NCBI GenBank assembly: GCA_964464925.1
Contig: CAYXLI010000021.1
Location: forward strand, 1-64,000
DNA length: 64,000 bases
Direction of reading: 5' to 3'
Source: CAYXLI01 sp964464925
GTDB lineage: Bacteria > Acidobacteriota > Terriglobia > Bryobacterales > Bryobacteraceae
Each line of letters opens with the position of its first letter. Within the stretch, counting starts at the first letter, position 1. The position numbers were made by a program, and so were the translations under genes. A model generated the notes under the pieces. That model was not told the origin of the DNA, made no database searches, and saw only the letters and a list, made by a program, of their open reading frames with translations. Below are positions 25,120-33,528 of the stretch, piece after piece.

Positions 25120-25727
25120 GAGGAATACCGCTGTTCGATTTTAGTGATTTTGTCGATTCTGGCCTGGTGCCGTCCGCCACCGAACGGCGTGCCGAGCCAC
25201 ACGCGCAAAACTTCTTCCGCCTGCGATCGCGTCAAGAGGCGTCCGCCGAGCGTAAGCACATTGGAATCATTGTGTTCCCGGCTGTTTCTTGCGGAAGCCC
25301 TATCATAACACAGGGCTGCACGGACCCCTGGAACCTTGTTTGCCGCCATGCAGGACCCGATGCCCGCCCCATCGATAATCACCCCGCGGGCAACCTTTCC
25401 CGTAACTACCGCTTCCGCCACTTTTTCGGCGATATCCGGATAATCAACTGACTTCTCTTCAAACACGCCGACATCAATTACGGCGAGATGGAATTCGTCC
25501 AGGATCGGTTTGAGTGCTTCCTTCATTTGGAAGCCGCCATGGTCGGCGCCGATGGCGATCGTTTTCCCGGGTGGCGCGGCAGGTACATCCGCTTCCGCAA
25601 CCTCGATGATACGCACTCCACGCACAGTTGCGAGATCCATCGCTGAGGGCGTGAAGATGGTGCCTTTCGGAACTTTCAGTTCGCCGCCCAACGGAACATC
25701 GCGTTCCGTGATTACAGTGCGCATCAT
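25116..25727 (-). CDS. rpiB: RpiB/LacA/LacB family sugar-phosphate isomerase with N-terminal extension
   Basis: 203 aa; plain RpiB is about 150. The core (about 54-203) shows 'IAIGADHGGFQMKEALKPIL' (given in part), 'YPDIAEKVAEAV', 'GVIIDGAGIGSCMAANK' and 'ARNSREHNDSNVLTLGGRLL', the active-site segments for ribose-5-phosphate isomerisation. Residues 1-50 ('VITERDVPLGGELKVPKGTI', 'TPSAMDLATVRGVRIIEV') form a small module like the 'TPsArDlA' element seen in EutQ and other microcompartment-associated proteins. It is first in the operon with deoC. An alternative ATG lies one codon downstream. Confidence 0.88.
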   Translation of the reverse strand: MMRTVITERDVPLGGELKVPKGTIFTPSAMDLATVRGVRIIEVAEADVPAAPPGKTIAIGADHGGFQMKEALKPILDEFHLAVIDVGVFEEKSVDYPDIAEKVAEAVVTGKVARGVIIDGAGIGSCMAANKVPGVRAALCYDRASARNSREHNDSNVLTLGGRLLTRSQAEEVLRVWLGTPFGGGRHQARIDKITKIEQRYSS

Positions 25728-25811
25728 AGTAAAGCTTTACGATATCTCATCACGACGGCCGTTCGGAGGAACATAGGTGAGCAGGTTGCGTCTATGTCAC
25801 GGAGGTGAAAT

Positions 25812-26066
25812 ATGACACGATCCGTACTGGTATTCCCGCTTATAGCCATAACGGCTGTTTCGTTATGGGCCCAAGGGAATGGCAAGGGCCGAAGCGATCA
25901 GCCGAGAGTAAATCCCGGAGCGGTGCATAGTAACGCACCACTCGGGACGCCGGCGGCATCCGCCGATCGGGATAAAGGCATCAGTCGCGCCGAGGACGCC
26001 GGCCAAGGCAAGAAGAAGGGCTTAACCAAAGTGAAGCCCGGCAAGCGCAAAGGCCAGCGGCGCTAA
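25812..26066 (+). CDS. Small basic secreted protein, function unknown
   Basis: 84 aa, preceded by GGAGGTGAA. The signal peptide is 'MTRSVLVFPLIAITAVSLWAQ'. The mature part is short, rich in Gly, Lys, Arg and Pro ('GQGKKKGLTKVKPGKRKGQRR' shortened) and probably unstructured. It is divergent from rpiB (84-bp gap) and converges with ligD, separated by a strong hairpin. No family was recognised; a nucleic-acid- or polysaccharide-binding role is only a guess from its charge. Confidence 0.6.
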   Translation: MTRSVLVFPLIAITAVSLWAQGNGKGRSDQPRVNPGAVHSNAPLGTPAASADRDKGISRAEDAGQGKKKGLTKVKPGKRKGQRR

Positions 26067-26151
26067 AACCAATCCAATCCACACGGCCTACATAGTAGTT
26101 TCCGGTCTTTGATGCTCGTGAAAGGACGATCCATGGCGTCCTGAAACGAAA

Positions 26152-26175
26152 CCGGCCCGGTGGGCGCCGGGCCGG
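26152..26175. terminator. Perfect 9-bp GC hairpin between converging genes
   Basis: CCGGCCCGG (26152-26160) pairs perfectly with CCGGGCCGG (26167-26175) around a TGGGCG loop. It lies between the converging small secreted protein and ligD genes. On the minus strand the stem is followed by TTTCGTTTC, a fair T-rich tail, so it best fits the end of the ligD transcript. Confidence 0.65.
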
Positions 26176-26270
26176 AATCTCAGGACGGAAAGGAGGCAGA
26201 GCTGATGCTTTCACTCTGACAGCTTACGCTTCTTGTGGGCGCGTACACTAAGGTGCACGGAACCGTAAAC

Positions 26271-28838
26271 CTAAGCGACCAATTGATTCAACCGCTTCAG
26301 GGCTGGTTCCAGTTTCTGCGGTTTCTTCAATACGGGAAGGAACAGATCGCCCTCTTTTTCAAACCGGGGAATCACATTGCTAATCGTGAACTGTTCCGGG
26401 CGCAGTCCGGGCTTTACCTCTTCCCACCGAAGCGGCGTGGAGACAGGCGCGCCATCATAAGCCCGTACGGAGTACACAGCCGAGATGGTTTTTCCGGATG
26501 AGATCTGCAGGTAATCGAAGTACACGCGTCCTCGCGTTCTCTTCGCTACCGAGCGAGGTGTCGTGAACAGATCCGGCTTCTCGTCCACAACCACGTGCGA
26601 GAGGATCTCGGCGAAGGTGCGGATCTGCTCGTAGCTGTATCTCGGTTCGACCGGTACGAAGATATGCAACCCGTCACCGCCGGTCGTCTTCGGGTAGCTA
26701 TGCAGCCCAGCTAACTCCAGCTTGTCGCGCACCAGCAGCGCCGCCTCGACGATCTTGTCATAGCCGCAGTCCTGTGGATCGAGGTCAATGAGGATGTAGT
26801 CTGGACACGCAAGCGTCTCAATCCTGCTCATCCACGGATTCTGATCGATGCACCCGAGATTGGTCAGATAAAGAAGCGTGGCGCGGTTGTCGGCGACGAC
26901 GAAATGTATCGGAGCGCCGCGATGCTCCGAATGGATAGGCTCAACGCGGAGCCAGTCCGGATAGTGTTCCTTCACGTCTTTCTGGAAGAAGAATTCTTCG
27001 TGGATCCCGTTCGGGTATCGCTTCAACGAGAGCGGCCGGTCCTGGAGGTGCGGCACCATCAGATCCGCCACGGCATCGTAGTAACGGAGCAGATCGCGTT
27101 TCGTGTACTTCTCTTTGGGGAATAGGACCTTGTCAAGATTGGTGAACTTCAACGTGTGGCCGTCGACCTCCACCAGCGACTCCTTGCCGCGCTCTGCGAT
27201 GGACTTCGGCGCGGGCGGATCCTTCTTTGCTGCGGGAGCCGCTTCGCGGACACAATCCTCCGGCCGCTTGTCATTCCGCAGCCCGAGAAACACTGGCGCC
27301 CGAAGCTTTCCATCTTTGGTCCATTCGGCAAACTTACACTCGCAAACCAGTTCGGGCCGGACCCAGGTGACCTCGCGCAGCATCTTCTCCTTCTGAGCAA
27401 AGGGGGTCTTCTTTGTGATCAAAGGTTGAAGCTTTGCAGAGATCTGTTGCAGCGACTTTTCGTTGAATCCGGTGCCCACGTTGCCTACCCACGTCAACTC
27501 ACCGCGATCGTACAGCCCAAGCACCAGGGAGCTGAACGTGGATCGCTCGCCGTGTGTGAAGCCGCAGATCACAAACTCCTGCTGTCCCGTCACTTTGATC
27601 TTCAGCCACGAATTGCTGCGGCGGCTTTCATACTTGCTGTCCGCCTTCTTGGCCATCACCCCTTCCAGGCCGTGTCTGCGAGCCACGTCGAGCATCTCCT
27701 CGCCCTTCGCGGCAAAATGCTCTGAGTACTGGATCCGGTCACCAGGTTCCAGGATTCGCTTCAGTGCCTCTTTGCGTTCAACCAGCGGCACTCCCCGCAA
27801 ATCGTAGCCGTCCAGATACAGCAGGTCGAAAAGGAACAGCTTGACCGGATTGTTGCGCGCCAGGTGTGAAATGGTGTTCGGATCTGTCTGGTGAATGCGA
27901 GGCTGAATCACGCCGAAGCTAGGCCGGCCTTTTTCATCGAGCGCCGCGATTTCACCATCCAGAACGGCCGTCTCGGCGTTCACAAAATGTGGAACCACGC
28001 TCAGTTCCGGATACTGCCGGTCGAACGAGTTTCCGTTGCGCGAAATCATGTGGATCTTGCCTTCACCAATGAAGCAGAGCGCGCGAACACCGTCCCACTT
28101 GATCTCGTACAGCCAGTCCTTGCCGGCCGGCGGCTTATCGGTGGAAAAAGCCATCATGGGCGCAAGGTCTTCCGGCATGGCACTTGCCTTGGCACCCGGC
28201 AATCCGGAGGGGTCGACCGCCGCTTTCTTCTTCGGAGCAGCCTTTCGCTTCTTCGCCGGTGCTTTCTTTGCTTTCAGATTCTCCGCGATCTCTTCCTGAG
28301 TACGGCCGGTCTTCACGCTGACCGCATGCTCTTCCACATCCCAATCGGGATCAACGAACTCATCCTGCTTCTTGATCAGCAGCCATTCGTTCCCTTTACC
28401 GCGTCCCTTCATGAGTACAAGGGCGAAGTCGCCGTTCAGTTTCTTTCCATGGAGGCGGAATTTCAGGTCTCCGCGGCGTATCTGCGCTTCTCCGTCGGCA
28501 ATGTCGAGCAGGTCGAATTTCCCCTTGTCCCAGAGCATCACACTGCCCGCTCCGTAGTTCCCCTCCGGGATATTCCCTTCGAAATCGCCGTACTCGATTG
28601 GATGGTCTTCCACCATCATCGCCAGCGCCTTCTTGCCGGGAAACATCGGTGGCCCCTTGGGTACGGCCCACGATTTTAGGGTTCCGCCTATTTCGAGGCG
28701 GAAGTCGTAATGCAGCCGCGTTGCGTCATGCCGTTGAATGAAGAAACGGCCCTCGGTTTTCGGCGGATTGATCTCCTTCGGAGCGGGTTCAGGGGTATCT
28801 TCGAACTTCCGCTTCTTGACGTACTCCCGCAGAGACAT
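26271..28838 (-). CDS. ligD: DNA ligase D (NHEJ), phosphoesterase-ligase-polymerase
   Basis: 855 aa with three modules. N-terminal 3'-phosphoesterase (about 30-150): 'RFFIQRHDATRLHYDFRLE', 'PKGPPMFPGKKALAM', 'EGNYGAGSVMLWD'. Middle ATP-dependent ligase (about 225-530): adenylation motif 'YEIKWDGVRAL' with the Lys nucleophile, 'LDGEIAAL', 'EGVMAKK'. C-terminal primase-polymerase (about 560-850): 'DKVLFPKEKYTKRDLLRYYD', 'YILIDLDPQ' with catalytic Asp, and 'TTGGDGLHIFVPVE'. It repairs double-strand breaks with Ku. No Ku gene is in the window. A hairpin for its transcript end follows at 26152-26175. Confidence 0.95.
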   Translation of the reverse strand: MSLREYVKKRKFEDTPEPAPKEINPPKTEGRFFIQRHDATRLHYDFRLEIGGTLKSWAVPKGPPMFPGKKALAMMVEDHPIEYGDFEGNIPEGNYGAGSVMLWDKGKFDLLDIADGEAQIRRGDLKFRLHGKKLNGDFALVLMKGRGKGNEWLLIKKQDEFVDPDWDVEEHAVSVKTGRTQEEIAENLKAKKAPAKKRKAAPKKKAAVDPSGLPGAKASAMPEDLAPMMAFSTDKPPAGKDWLYEIKWDGVRALCFIGEGKIHMISRNGNSFDRQYPELSVVPHFVNAETAVLDGEIAALDEKGRPSFGVIQPRIHQTDPNTISHLARNNPVKLFLFDLLYLDGYDLRGVPLVERKEALKRILEPGDRIQYSEHFAAKGEEMLDVARRHGLEGVMAKKADSKYESRRSNSWLKIKVTGQQEFVICGFTHGERSTFSSLVLGLYDRGELTWVGNVGTGFNEKSLQQISAKLQPLITKKTPFAQKEKMLREVTWVRPELVCECKFAEWTKDGKLRAPVFLGLRNDKRPEDCVREAAPAAKKDPPAPKSIAERGKESLVEVDGHTLKFTNLDKVLFPKEKYTKRDLLRYYDAVADLMVPHLQDRPLSLKRYPNGIHEEFFFQKDVKEHYPDWLRVEPIHSEHRGAPIHFVVADNRATLLYLTNLGCIDQNPWMSRIETLACPDYILIDLDPQDCGYDKIVEAALLVRDKLELAGLHSYPKTTGGDGLHIFVPVEPRYSYEQIRTFAEILSHVVVDEKPDLFTTPRSVAKRTRGRVYFDYLQISSGKTISAVYSVRAYDGAPVSTPLRWEEVKPGLRPEQFTISNVIPRFEKEGDLFLPVLKKPQKLEPALKRLNQLVA

Positions 28839-28942
28839 AGCACCTCTCCTCTACCTGAGATTATGCCTAAATTCTCTGTTTTCTGGGGCATCCGTCCCAT
28901 GTGTAACCCCTCCGGGTGGGAACTCGAGGGACAAATTACATA

Positions 28943-28961
28943 AGTCTTACAAATAAAGACT
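28943..28961. repeat. Inverted repeat in the ligD-desaturase divergent region
   Basis: AGTCTT (28943-28948) and AAGACT (28956-28961) form a perfect 6-bp inverted repeat with a 7-nt AT-rich spacer, 44 bp upstream of the desaturase GTG. The region is much more AT-rich than its surroundings. It could be an operator or overlap a promoter; no protein is known to bind it. Confidence 0.35.
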
Positions 28962-29004
28962 ACGATCCCTGTTAGCCTGGACGATAGATACCTAAGGAAA
29001 GCTA

Positions 29005-29865
29005 GTGATTCAAGAACACCTCGTCCCCCGCAGACCCTTTACAATTAACTGGGTTACCTCCATCGCCCTTATTTTCTTCCACTTAGGCGCTATCGCCGCA
29101 TTCTTCACGTTCAGTTGGACCAATCTGATCGTGGCTTCGGTCCTGTATTGGATCGCCATCGGCATGGGCATCGGCATGGGCTATCATCGTCTCCACACGC
29201 ACCGCTCTTACAAGGTGCCGAAGTTTCTGGAATACTTCTTTGCCGTTTGCGGAACGTTAACCCTGGAAGGTGGGCCGATTTTCTGGGTTGCCACGCACCG
29301 GATCCATCATCAGAAGTCGGATCAGCCGGGTGACCCGCACAGCCCGCACGATGGCGCCTTCTGGGCGCACATGGGCTGGATCGTGTTTGGCGAGTCCAAG
29401 CACAACGATACTTCCTCGATGGCGAAATACGCTCCGGACCTGGCGAAGGACCCGTTCTACCGCTGGCTGAACACGTATCATTACGTGCCGCTGACAGTCC
29501 TTGGCTTCCTGCTGCTTGCGGTTGGCGGCTGGTCGATGGTCTGGTGGGCGATCTGCCTGCGCGTTGTTCTTGGTCTGCACGCGACTTGGCTGGTGAACTC
29601 TGCCACTCACATGTGGGGCACCAAGCGATTCGCCACGCGGGATGATTCGAAGAACAACTGGTGGGTTGCACTCCTGACGTTCGGAGAAGGCTGGCACAAC
29701 AACCACCACGCACATCCGGCTTCCGCTCGGCATGGCCTCGCGTGGTACGAATTGGACATCACCTGGCTACAGATCAGCTTACTGGAGCGCCTCGGCGTCG
29801 CCAGGAGCGTCCGTACGGTCTCAGTGCTTGGCACTGAAGATCAGGCCAGCAAGGCAGCTGCTTAA
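29005..29865 (+). CDS. Membrane fatty acid desaturase (acyl-CoA delta-9 type)
   Basis: 286 aa with a GTG start after AAGGAA. The three His boxes of diiron desaturases are present: 'HRLHTHR' (near 61-67), 'HRIHHQ' (near 98-103) and 'HNNHHAH' (near 231-237). Hydrophobic helices lie near 15-60 and 150-195. It introduces a cis double bond into acyl chains, using O2 and reduced ferredoxin or cytochrome, and so adjusts membrane fluidity. It is divergent from ligD and followed 34 bp later by a two-component system, which may or may not regulate it. Confidence 0.9.
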   Translation: MIQEHLVPRRPFTINWVTSIALIFFHLGAIAAFFTFSWTNLIVASVLYWIAIGMGIGMGYHRLHTHRSYKVPKFLEYFFAVCGTLTLEGGPIFWVATHRIHHQKSDQPGDPHSPHDGAFWAHMGWIVFGESKHNDTSSMAKYAPDLAKDPFYRWLNTYHYVPLTVLGFLLLAVGGWSMVWWAICLRVVLGLHATWLVNSATHMWGTKRFATRDDSKNNWWVALLTFGEGWHNNHHAHPASARHGLAWYELDITWLQISLLERLGVARSVRTVSVLGTEDQASKAAA

Positions 29866-29899
29866 TTAATCAACCTTCGGCTCTTGTTACTCTGAGGGC

Positions 29900-30811
29900 A
29901 TGGGAATGGGTGGACATCGCAAATCCATCATCTTTTTCATCGCCCTTGGAGCCTGTCTCGTTGCCTTAGCGATTACGCTGAACGTCAGCTGGATTGTGCT
30001 CAACTGGCGAGCCGGCGTCTTGTTCGTCCTTGGCGTTCTTTTTTTCCTCGCCATCATTGCCGGTCTGGTGCTGAACACCATCTTTCTTGTGCGGGAAATC
30101 CGAAGAAACGAACAACACGATCATTTCATCAATGCGGTCACGCATGAGCTGAAGACTCCGGTCGCTTCGATCAGGCTCTACCTCGAAACGCTCAAGTCGC
30201 GCGAACTCGACGAGGCCAAGCGCCAGGAGTTTTACAACATCATGCTGGCGGACAGCGACCGCCTGCTGCATACGATCGAGCAAGTGCTCCGGGTCGGCCG
30301 TTCCGGCCGCTGGCATAGCCGCCTCAACCGCTCGCATTTCGACGTTCGCGATATGGTGCAGGAGTGCCTGGAACTCGCACGCAAACGTCATCATCTTCCG
30401 CAGGAAGCGTTGTCTTGCAAGGCCGACCTCTCCGGCCCGTCCGGCAGCATTGTTTACGGCGATCTGGATGAGCTGCGCGCCGCCGTCACCAACCTGATCG
30501 ACAACGCAATTAAATACTCCGGCCCGAGTGTGAATGTCGAGGTGGAGATCTCCCGTCCCGTTGAGGAACAACTCTTCATTCGCGTGAAGGACCATGGAGT
30601 CGGCATCCCACAGGATCAGCTCAAGGCGGTTTTCAAACGCTTTTATCGCATTCCGGGAACTGTTGCCATGCGCGTAAAAGGCACTGGGCTGGGGCTATTC
30701 ATCGTACGTTCGATCGCGGAAAAGCATGGTGGCCGGGTCTACGCCGAAAGTGAAGGGACCGGGAAAGGGAGTACGTTCACCATCCAAATCCCGGTTTCCT
30801 CCCCCAGATGA
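29900..30811 (+). CDS. Sensor histidine kinase with two membrane segments
   Basis: 303 aa. Two N-terminal membrane helices (about 11-32 and 40-62) have almost no sensor loop between them. Then come the H-box 'NAVTHELKTPVAS' with His82, the N-box 'NLIDNAIKYSG', 'VKDHGVGIPQD', the F-box 'FKRFYRIPG' and 'GTGLGLFIV'. The lack of an external domain suggests sensing within the membrane or through a partner, and the desaturase upstream makes lipid state a possible signal. It overlaps the regulator gene by 4 nt. Confidence 0.93.
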   Translation: MGMGGHRKSIIFFIALGACLVALAITLNVSWIVLNWRAGVLFVLGVLFFLAIIAGLVLNTIFLVREIRRNEQHDHFINAVTHELKTPVASIRLYLETLKSRELDEAKRQEFYNIMLADSDRLLHTIEQVLRVGRSGRWHSRLNRSHFDVRDMVQECLELARKRHHLPQEALSCKADLSGPSGSIVYGDLDELRAAVTNLIDNAIKYSGPSVNVEVEISRPVEEQLFIRVKDHGVGIPQDQLKAVFKRFYRIPGTVAMRVKGTGLGLFIVRSIAEKHGGRVYAESEGTGKGSTFTIQIPVSSPR

Positions 30812-31488
30812 GCCGCGTCCTGATTGTTGAAGACGAGCAACACATCGCTGACGGACTGAAATTCAATCTTGAGCTGGAAGGGCATCAGGTGGCGTTGGCA
30901 GAGAGCGGGGAAGCCGCGCTTGATTGCGTATCCCAGTTCGATGCCGTCGTGCTGGATGTCATGCTGCCCGGAATCGACGGATTTCAAGTCGTCTCCGAAT
31001 GGCGGCGCCGCGGTCAGTTTGTTCCGGTCTTGATGCTCACGGCTCGAGGCCGTGCCGAAGACGTCCTGCGGGGCTTTGAAGCGGGCGCCGATGATTACCT
31101 CCCGAAGCCTTTCGAACTTGCGATTCTGATCGCGCGTCTGCGAGGACTCCTTCGTCGCAGCAACTGGCAAAAACCGCAGCAGGATGTCTACAACTTCGCC
31201 GGCAAGACGATCAACTTCAACACCCTCGAACTGCGCGTTGGCGATCGGACACTGCCGCTCACGCTGATGGAAGCGAACCTGCTCCGCTACCTGATCAGGC
31301 ATGAGGGGCAGGCTGTGTCGCGGAAGGCAATGCTGGAAGAAGTTTGGGGAGTGCGCGACGATACGGACACGCGCGCAATCGATAACTTCATCGTGCGCCT
31401 TCGCAAGTACATCGAGGATGAACCTACCGCGCCGAAACATTTGGTTACGGTCCGCGGCGTCGGCTACAGGTTTTTCGCAAATCCGTGA
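30808..31488 (+). CDS. OmpR/PhoB-family response regulator
   Basis: 226 aa. The receiver domain has acidic residues Glu8/Asp9 in 'LIVEDEQ', phosphoacceptor Asp50 in 'VVLDVMLPG', Thr in 'MLTARG' and Lys in 'YLPKPFE'. The winged-helix output domain ends 'DNFIVRLRKYIEDEP' and 'VRGVGYRFFANP'. It is the cognate partner of the kinase before it, shown by the ATGA overlap. It binds DNA as a dimer to control transcription; targets are not visible. Confidence 0.95.
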   Translation: MSRVLIVEDEQHIADGLKFNLELEGHQVALAESGEAALDCVSQFDAVVLDVMLPGIDGFQVVSEWRRRGQFVPVLMLTARGRAEDVLRGFEAGADDYLPKPFELAILIARLRGLLRRSNWQKPQQDVYNFAGKTINFNTLELRVGDRTLPLTLMEANLLRYLIRHEGQAVSRKAMLEEVWGVRDDTDTRAIDNFIVRLRKYIEDEPTAPKHLVTVRGVGYRFFANP

Positions 31489-31531
31489 TTCCGTGATTTC
31501 ATTTGCTACGGTGTAGAAAGAGGTATTCCGA

Positions 31532-31975
31532 ATGAGATCCCTGTGTTGCCTGCTTCTGGCGGCGGCCGTCTGCGTTGCCGAGGTCAAATTGGGTAAGCCC
31601 CTTACCCTCAAGGAACCGATGTCGGTAGACAAGCTGCTTGCCGCGCCGGATCTCTACGTCGGCAAAACCGTCCAGGTCAAGGGCAAGGTCACGGAAGTCT
31701 GCCAGATGATGGGCTGCTGGATCAATCTTACGGACGGCGGCTCCAGAATGATCCGCATCAAAGTGAACGACGGGGAACTCGTCTTCCCGAAAGATGCTCC
31801 CGGCAAACAGGCGCTCGCCGAAGGCAAGCTCTCCAAGATGCAACTCTCAAAGGAACAGACCATCGCGGCCGCCAAACACGAAGCCGAGGAGCAAGGCCGC
31901 AAATTCGATCCCGCGGCCATAAAGACCGGCAAAACGGTTTACCAGATTGAAGGGACAGGCGCTGTCATCGAATGA
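31532..31975 (+). CDS. Secreted DUF4920-like protein
   Basis: 147 aa, start preceded by AAAGAGG. The signal peptide is 'MRSLCCLLLAAAVCVA'. The body matches the DUF4920 pattern: an OB-like domain with 'YVGKTVQVKGKVTEVCQMMG' and 'CWINLTDGG', where two Cys flank a Met-Met-Gly, perhaps a metal or haem-adjacent site. The C-terminal part is helical and charged. Family function is unknown, with a possible metal-related role in the periplasm. Its stop overlaps the phosphatase start by 4 nt. Confidence 0.75.
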   Translation: MRSLCCLLLAAAVCVAEVKLGKPLTLKEPMSVDKLLAAPDLYVGKTVQVKGKVTEVCQMMGCWINLTDGGSRMIRIKVNDGELVFPKDAPGKQALAEGKLSKMQLSKEQTIAAAKHEAEEQGRKFDPAAIKTGKTVYQIEGTGAVIE

Positions 31976-33528
31976 AGCGCTACGTCTCGCTTGCCCTTCT
32001 CCTGTGCGCGGCCCTACAGGGAGCGCCGGCTCCGAAGCCGAAGCTGATCCTCACCATTGTGGTAGATCAGTTCCGTTACGATTACCTGACGCGCTTCCGT
32101 TCCGAGTACACCGGTGGCCTCGCTCAATTGCTCACGAAGGGTGCGGTCTTCACCAACGCTCATTACATCCACTTCCCGACGGTCACTGCTGTTGGCCATT
32201 CTACGATCCTCAGCGGGGCCACACCATCCGCCAGCGGGATCATTGCGAACGAGTGGTTTGATCCGGCATCAAAAAAGAACATCGAGAGCATCTGGGACGA
32301 CAATTTCCCTCTGCTCGGAGCCACATCGAAAAACGGCGCTTCTCCGAATCGTTTGAAGGTGGATACGCTAGGCGATGAGCTGAAGATGCTTAACCGCCGT
32401 TGCAAAGTGTTCGGCGTATCGATCAAAGACCGCAGCGCAATTCTTCCTGCCGGACACATGGCTGACGCGGCGTATTGGTTCGACGCGGCCTCCGGAAACT
32501 TTGTCACCAGCACTTATTATGTCGCGGCTCTGCCTGCGTGGGCCGCCGCGTACAACGCGAAACGCCCGGGCGACAGATACCTCGGCCGGCCCTGGCTTGC
32601 CTATAACGCGCAGCCCGGTGACAAGCCCCTTCGTACACTCAGCAGTACGCCGGGCAAGGCTTTTTACGACGACCTCGAACGTACACCTTTTGGCAACGAA
32701 CTCACCGAGCAGTTCGCCGAAGCCGTTATCGAACAGGAACACTTGGGTGAGGATGACATCACTGATCTCCTAAGCGTCAGCTTTTCTTCCAACGATCGCA
32801 TCGGCCACCGCACCGGCCTGGATGCACCTGAAGTGCACGACATCTCCGTTCAAACCGATCGTGTCCTCGGCAAGCTCTTCGCTTATCTGGATAAGAAGAT
32901 CGGTATGGATCGGGTTCTGGTAGTCTTTACCGCGGATCATGGTGTAGCGCCAGTTCCGGAAGTGAATATCGCGCGTAAGATGCCCGGCGGACGGGTAGAC
33001 CCGGCTGAAATGAACGCGCGGGTGGTGAAGGCGCTTTCTGAAAAGTATGGCGAAGGTGCATGGATTTGGGGCTCGCCCAAGTTTTTCCTTCAACTCAATC
33101 GCGACCTGATCAAACAAAAAGGCTTGAAACTGGCAGAGGTTCAGGAGGCTGCCGCCTCTGTAATACGCGGATTGGATGGAGTGGCACGCGTCTACACCGG
33201 ATCCGATGTACGCACCGGCCGGCTCGCCGGTGACGCTTTCGACTCCAACGTGCGCAATGCCTACAACGCCGCGATCGCTCCGGACGTCTACATCGTCCTG
33301 CAACCGTACTGGATATTCTCCAAGAAAGGATCGGAGGATGGCACGGACCACGGCATGCCCTACAGCTACGACACGCACGTACCTGTCATCTTCATGGGCC
33401 CGGGTGTGAAGCCCGGCGAATACAGTATGCGCATCGCTGTAAATGACATCGCACCAACGCTCGCAAACGTGCTGAAGGTCGAAATTCCGAGCGGCTCTGT
33501 CGGTCGAATCCTGAGCGAGATCTTCTAA
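31972..33528 (+). CDS. Secreted alkaline phosphatase / phosphodiesterase (PafA-like)
   Basis: 518 aa. The signal peptide is 'MKRYVSLALLLCAALQG'. 'ILTIVVDQFRYDYLTRF' (26-42) carries the first metal Asp32. 'HFPTVTAVGHSTILSG' (67-82) contains the Thr nucleophile of PafA-type enzymes, and 'ASGIIANEWFD' follows. 'VVFTADHGVAPVPE' and 'DHGMPYSYDTHVPVIFMGPG' (given in part) supply further metal ligands. It should hydrolyse phosphomonoesters in the periplasm, releasing phosphate. Its stop codon overlaps that of mutS2 on the other strand. Confidence 0.9.
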   Translation: MKRYVSLALLLCAALQGAPAPKPKLILTIVVDQFRYDYLTRFRSEYTGGLAQLLTKGAVFTNAHYIHFPTVTAVGHSTILSGATPSASGIIANEWFDPASKKNIESIWDDNFPLLGATSKNGASPNRLKVDTLGDELKMLNRRCKVFGVSIKDRSAILPAGHMADAAYWFDAASGNFVTSTYYVAALPAWAAAYNAKRPGDRYLGRPWLAYNAQPGDKPLRTLSSTPGKAFYDDLERTPFGNELTEQFAEAVIEQEHLGEDDITDLLSVSFSSNDRIGHRTGLDAPEVHDISVQTDRVLGKLFAYLDKKIGMDRVLVVFTADHGVAPVPEVNIARKMPGGRVDPAEMNARVVKALSEKYGEGAWIWGSPKFFLQLNRDLIKQKGLKLAEVQEAAASVIRGLDGVARVYTGSDVRTGRLAGDAFDSNVRNAYNAAIAPDVYIVLQPYWIFSKKGSEDGTDHGMPYSYDTHVPVIFMGPGVKPGEYSMRIAVNDIAPTLANVLKVEIPSGSVGRILSEIF

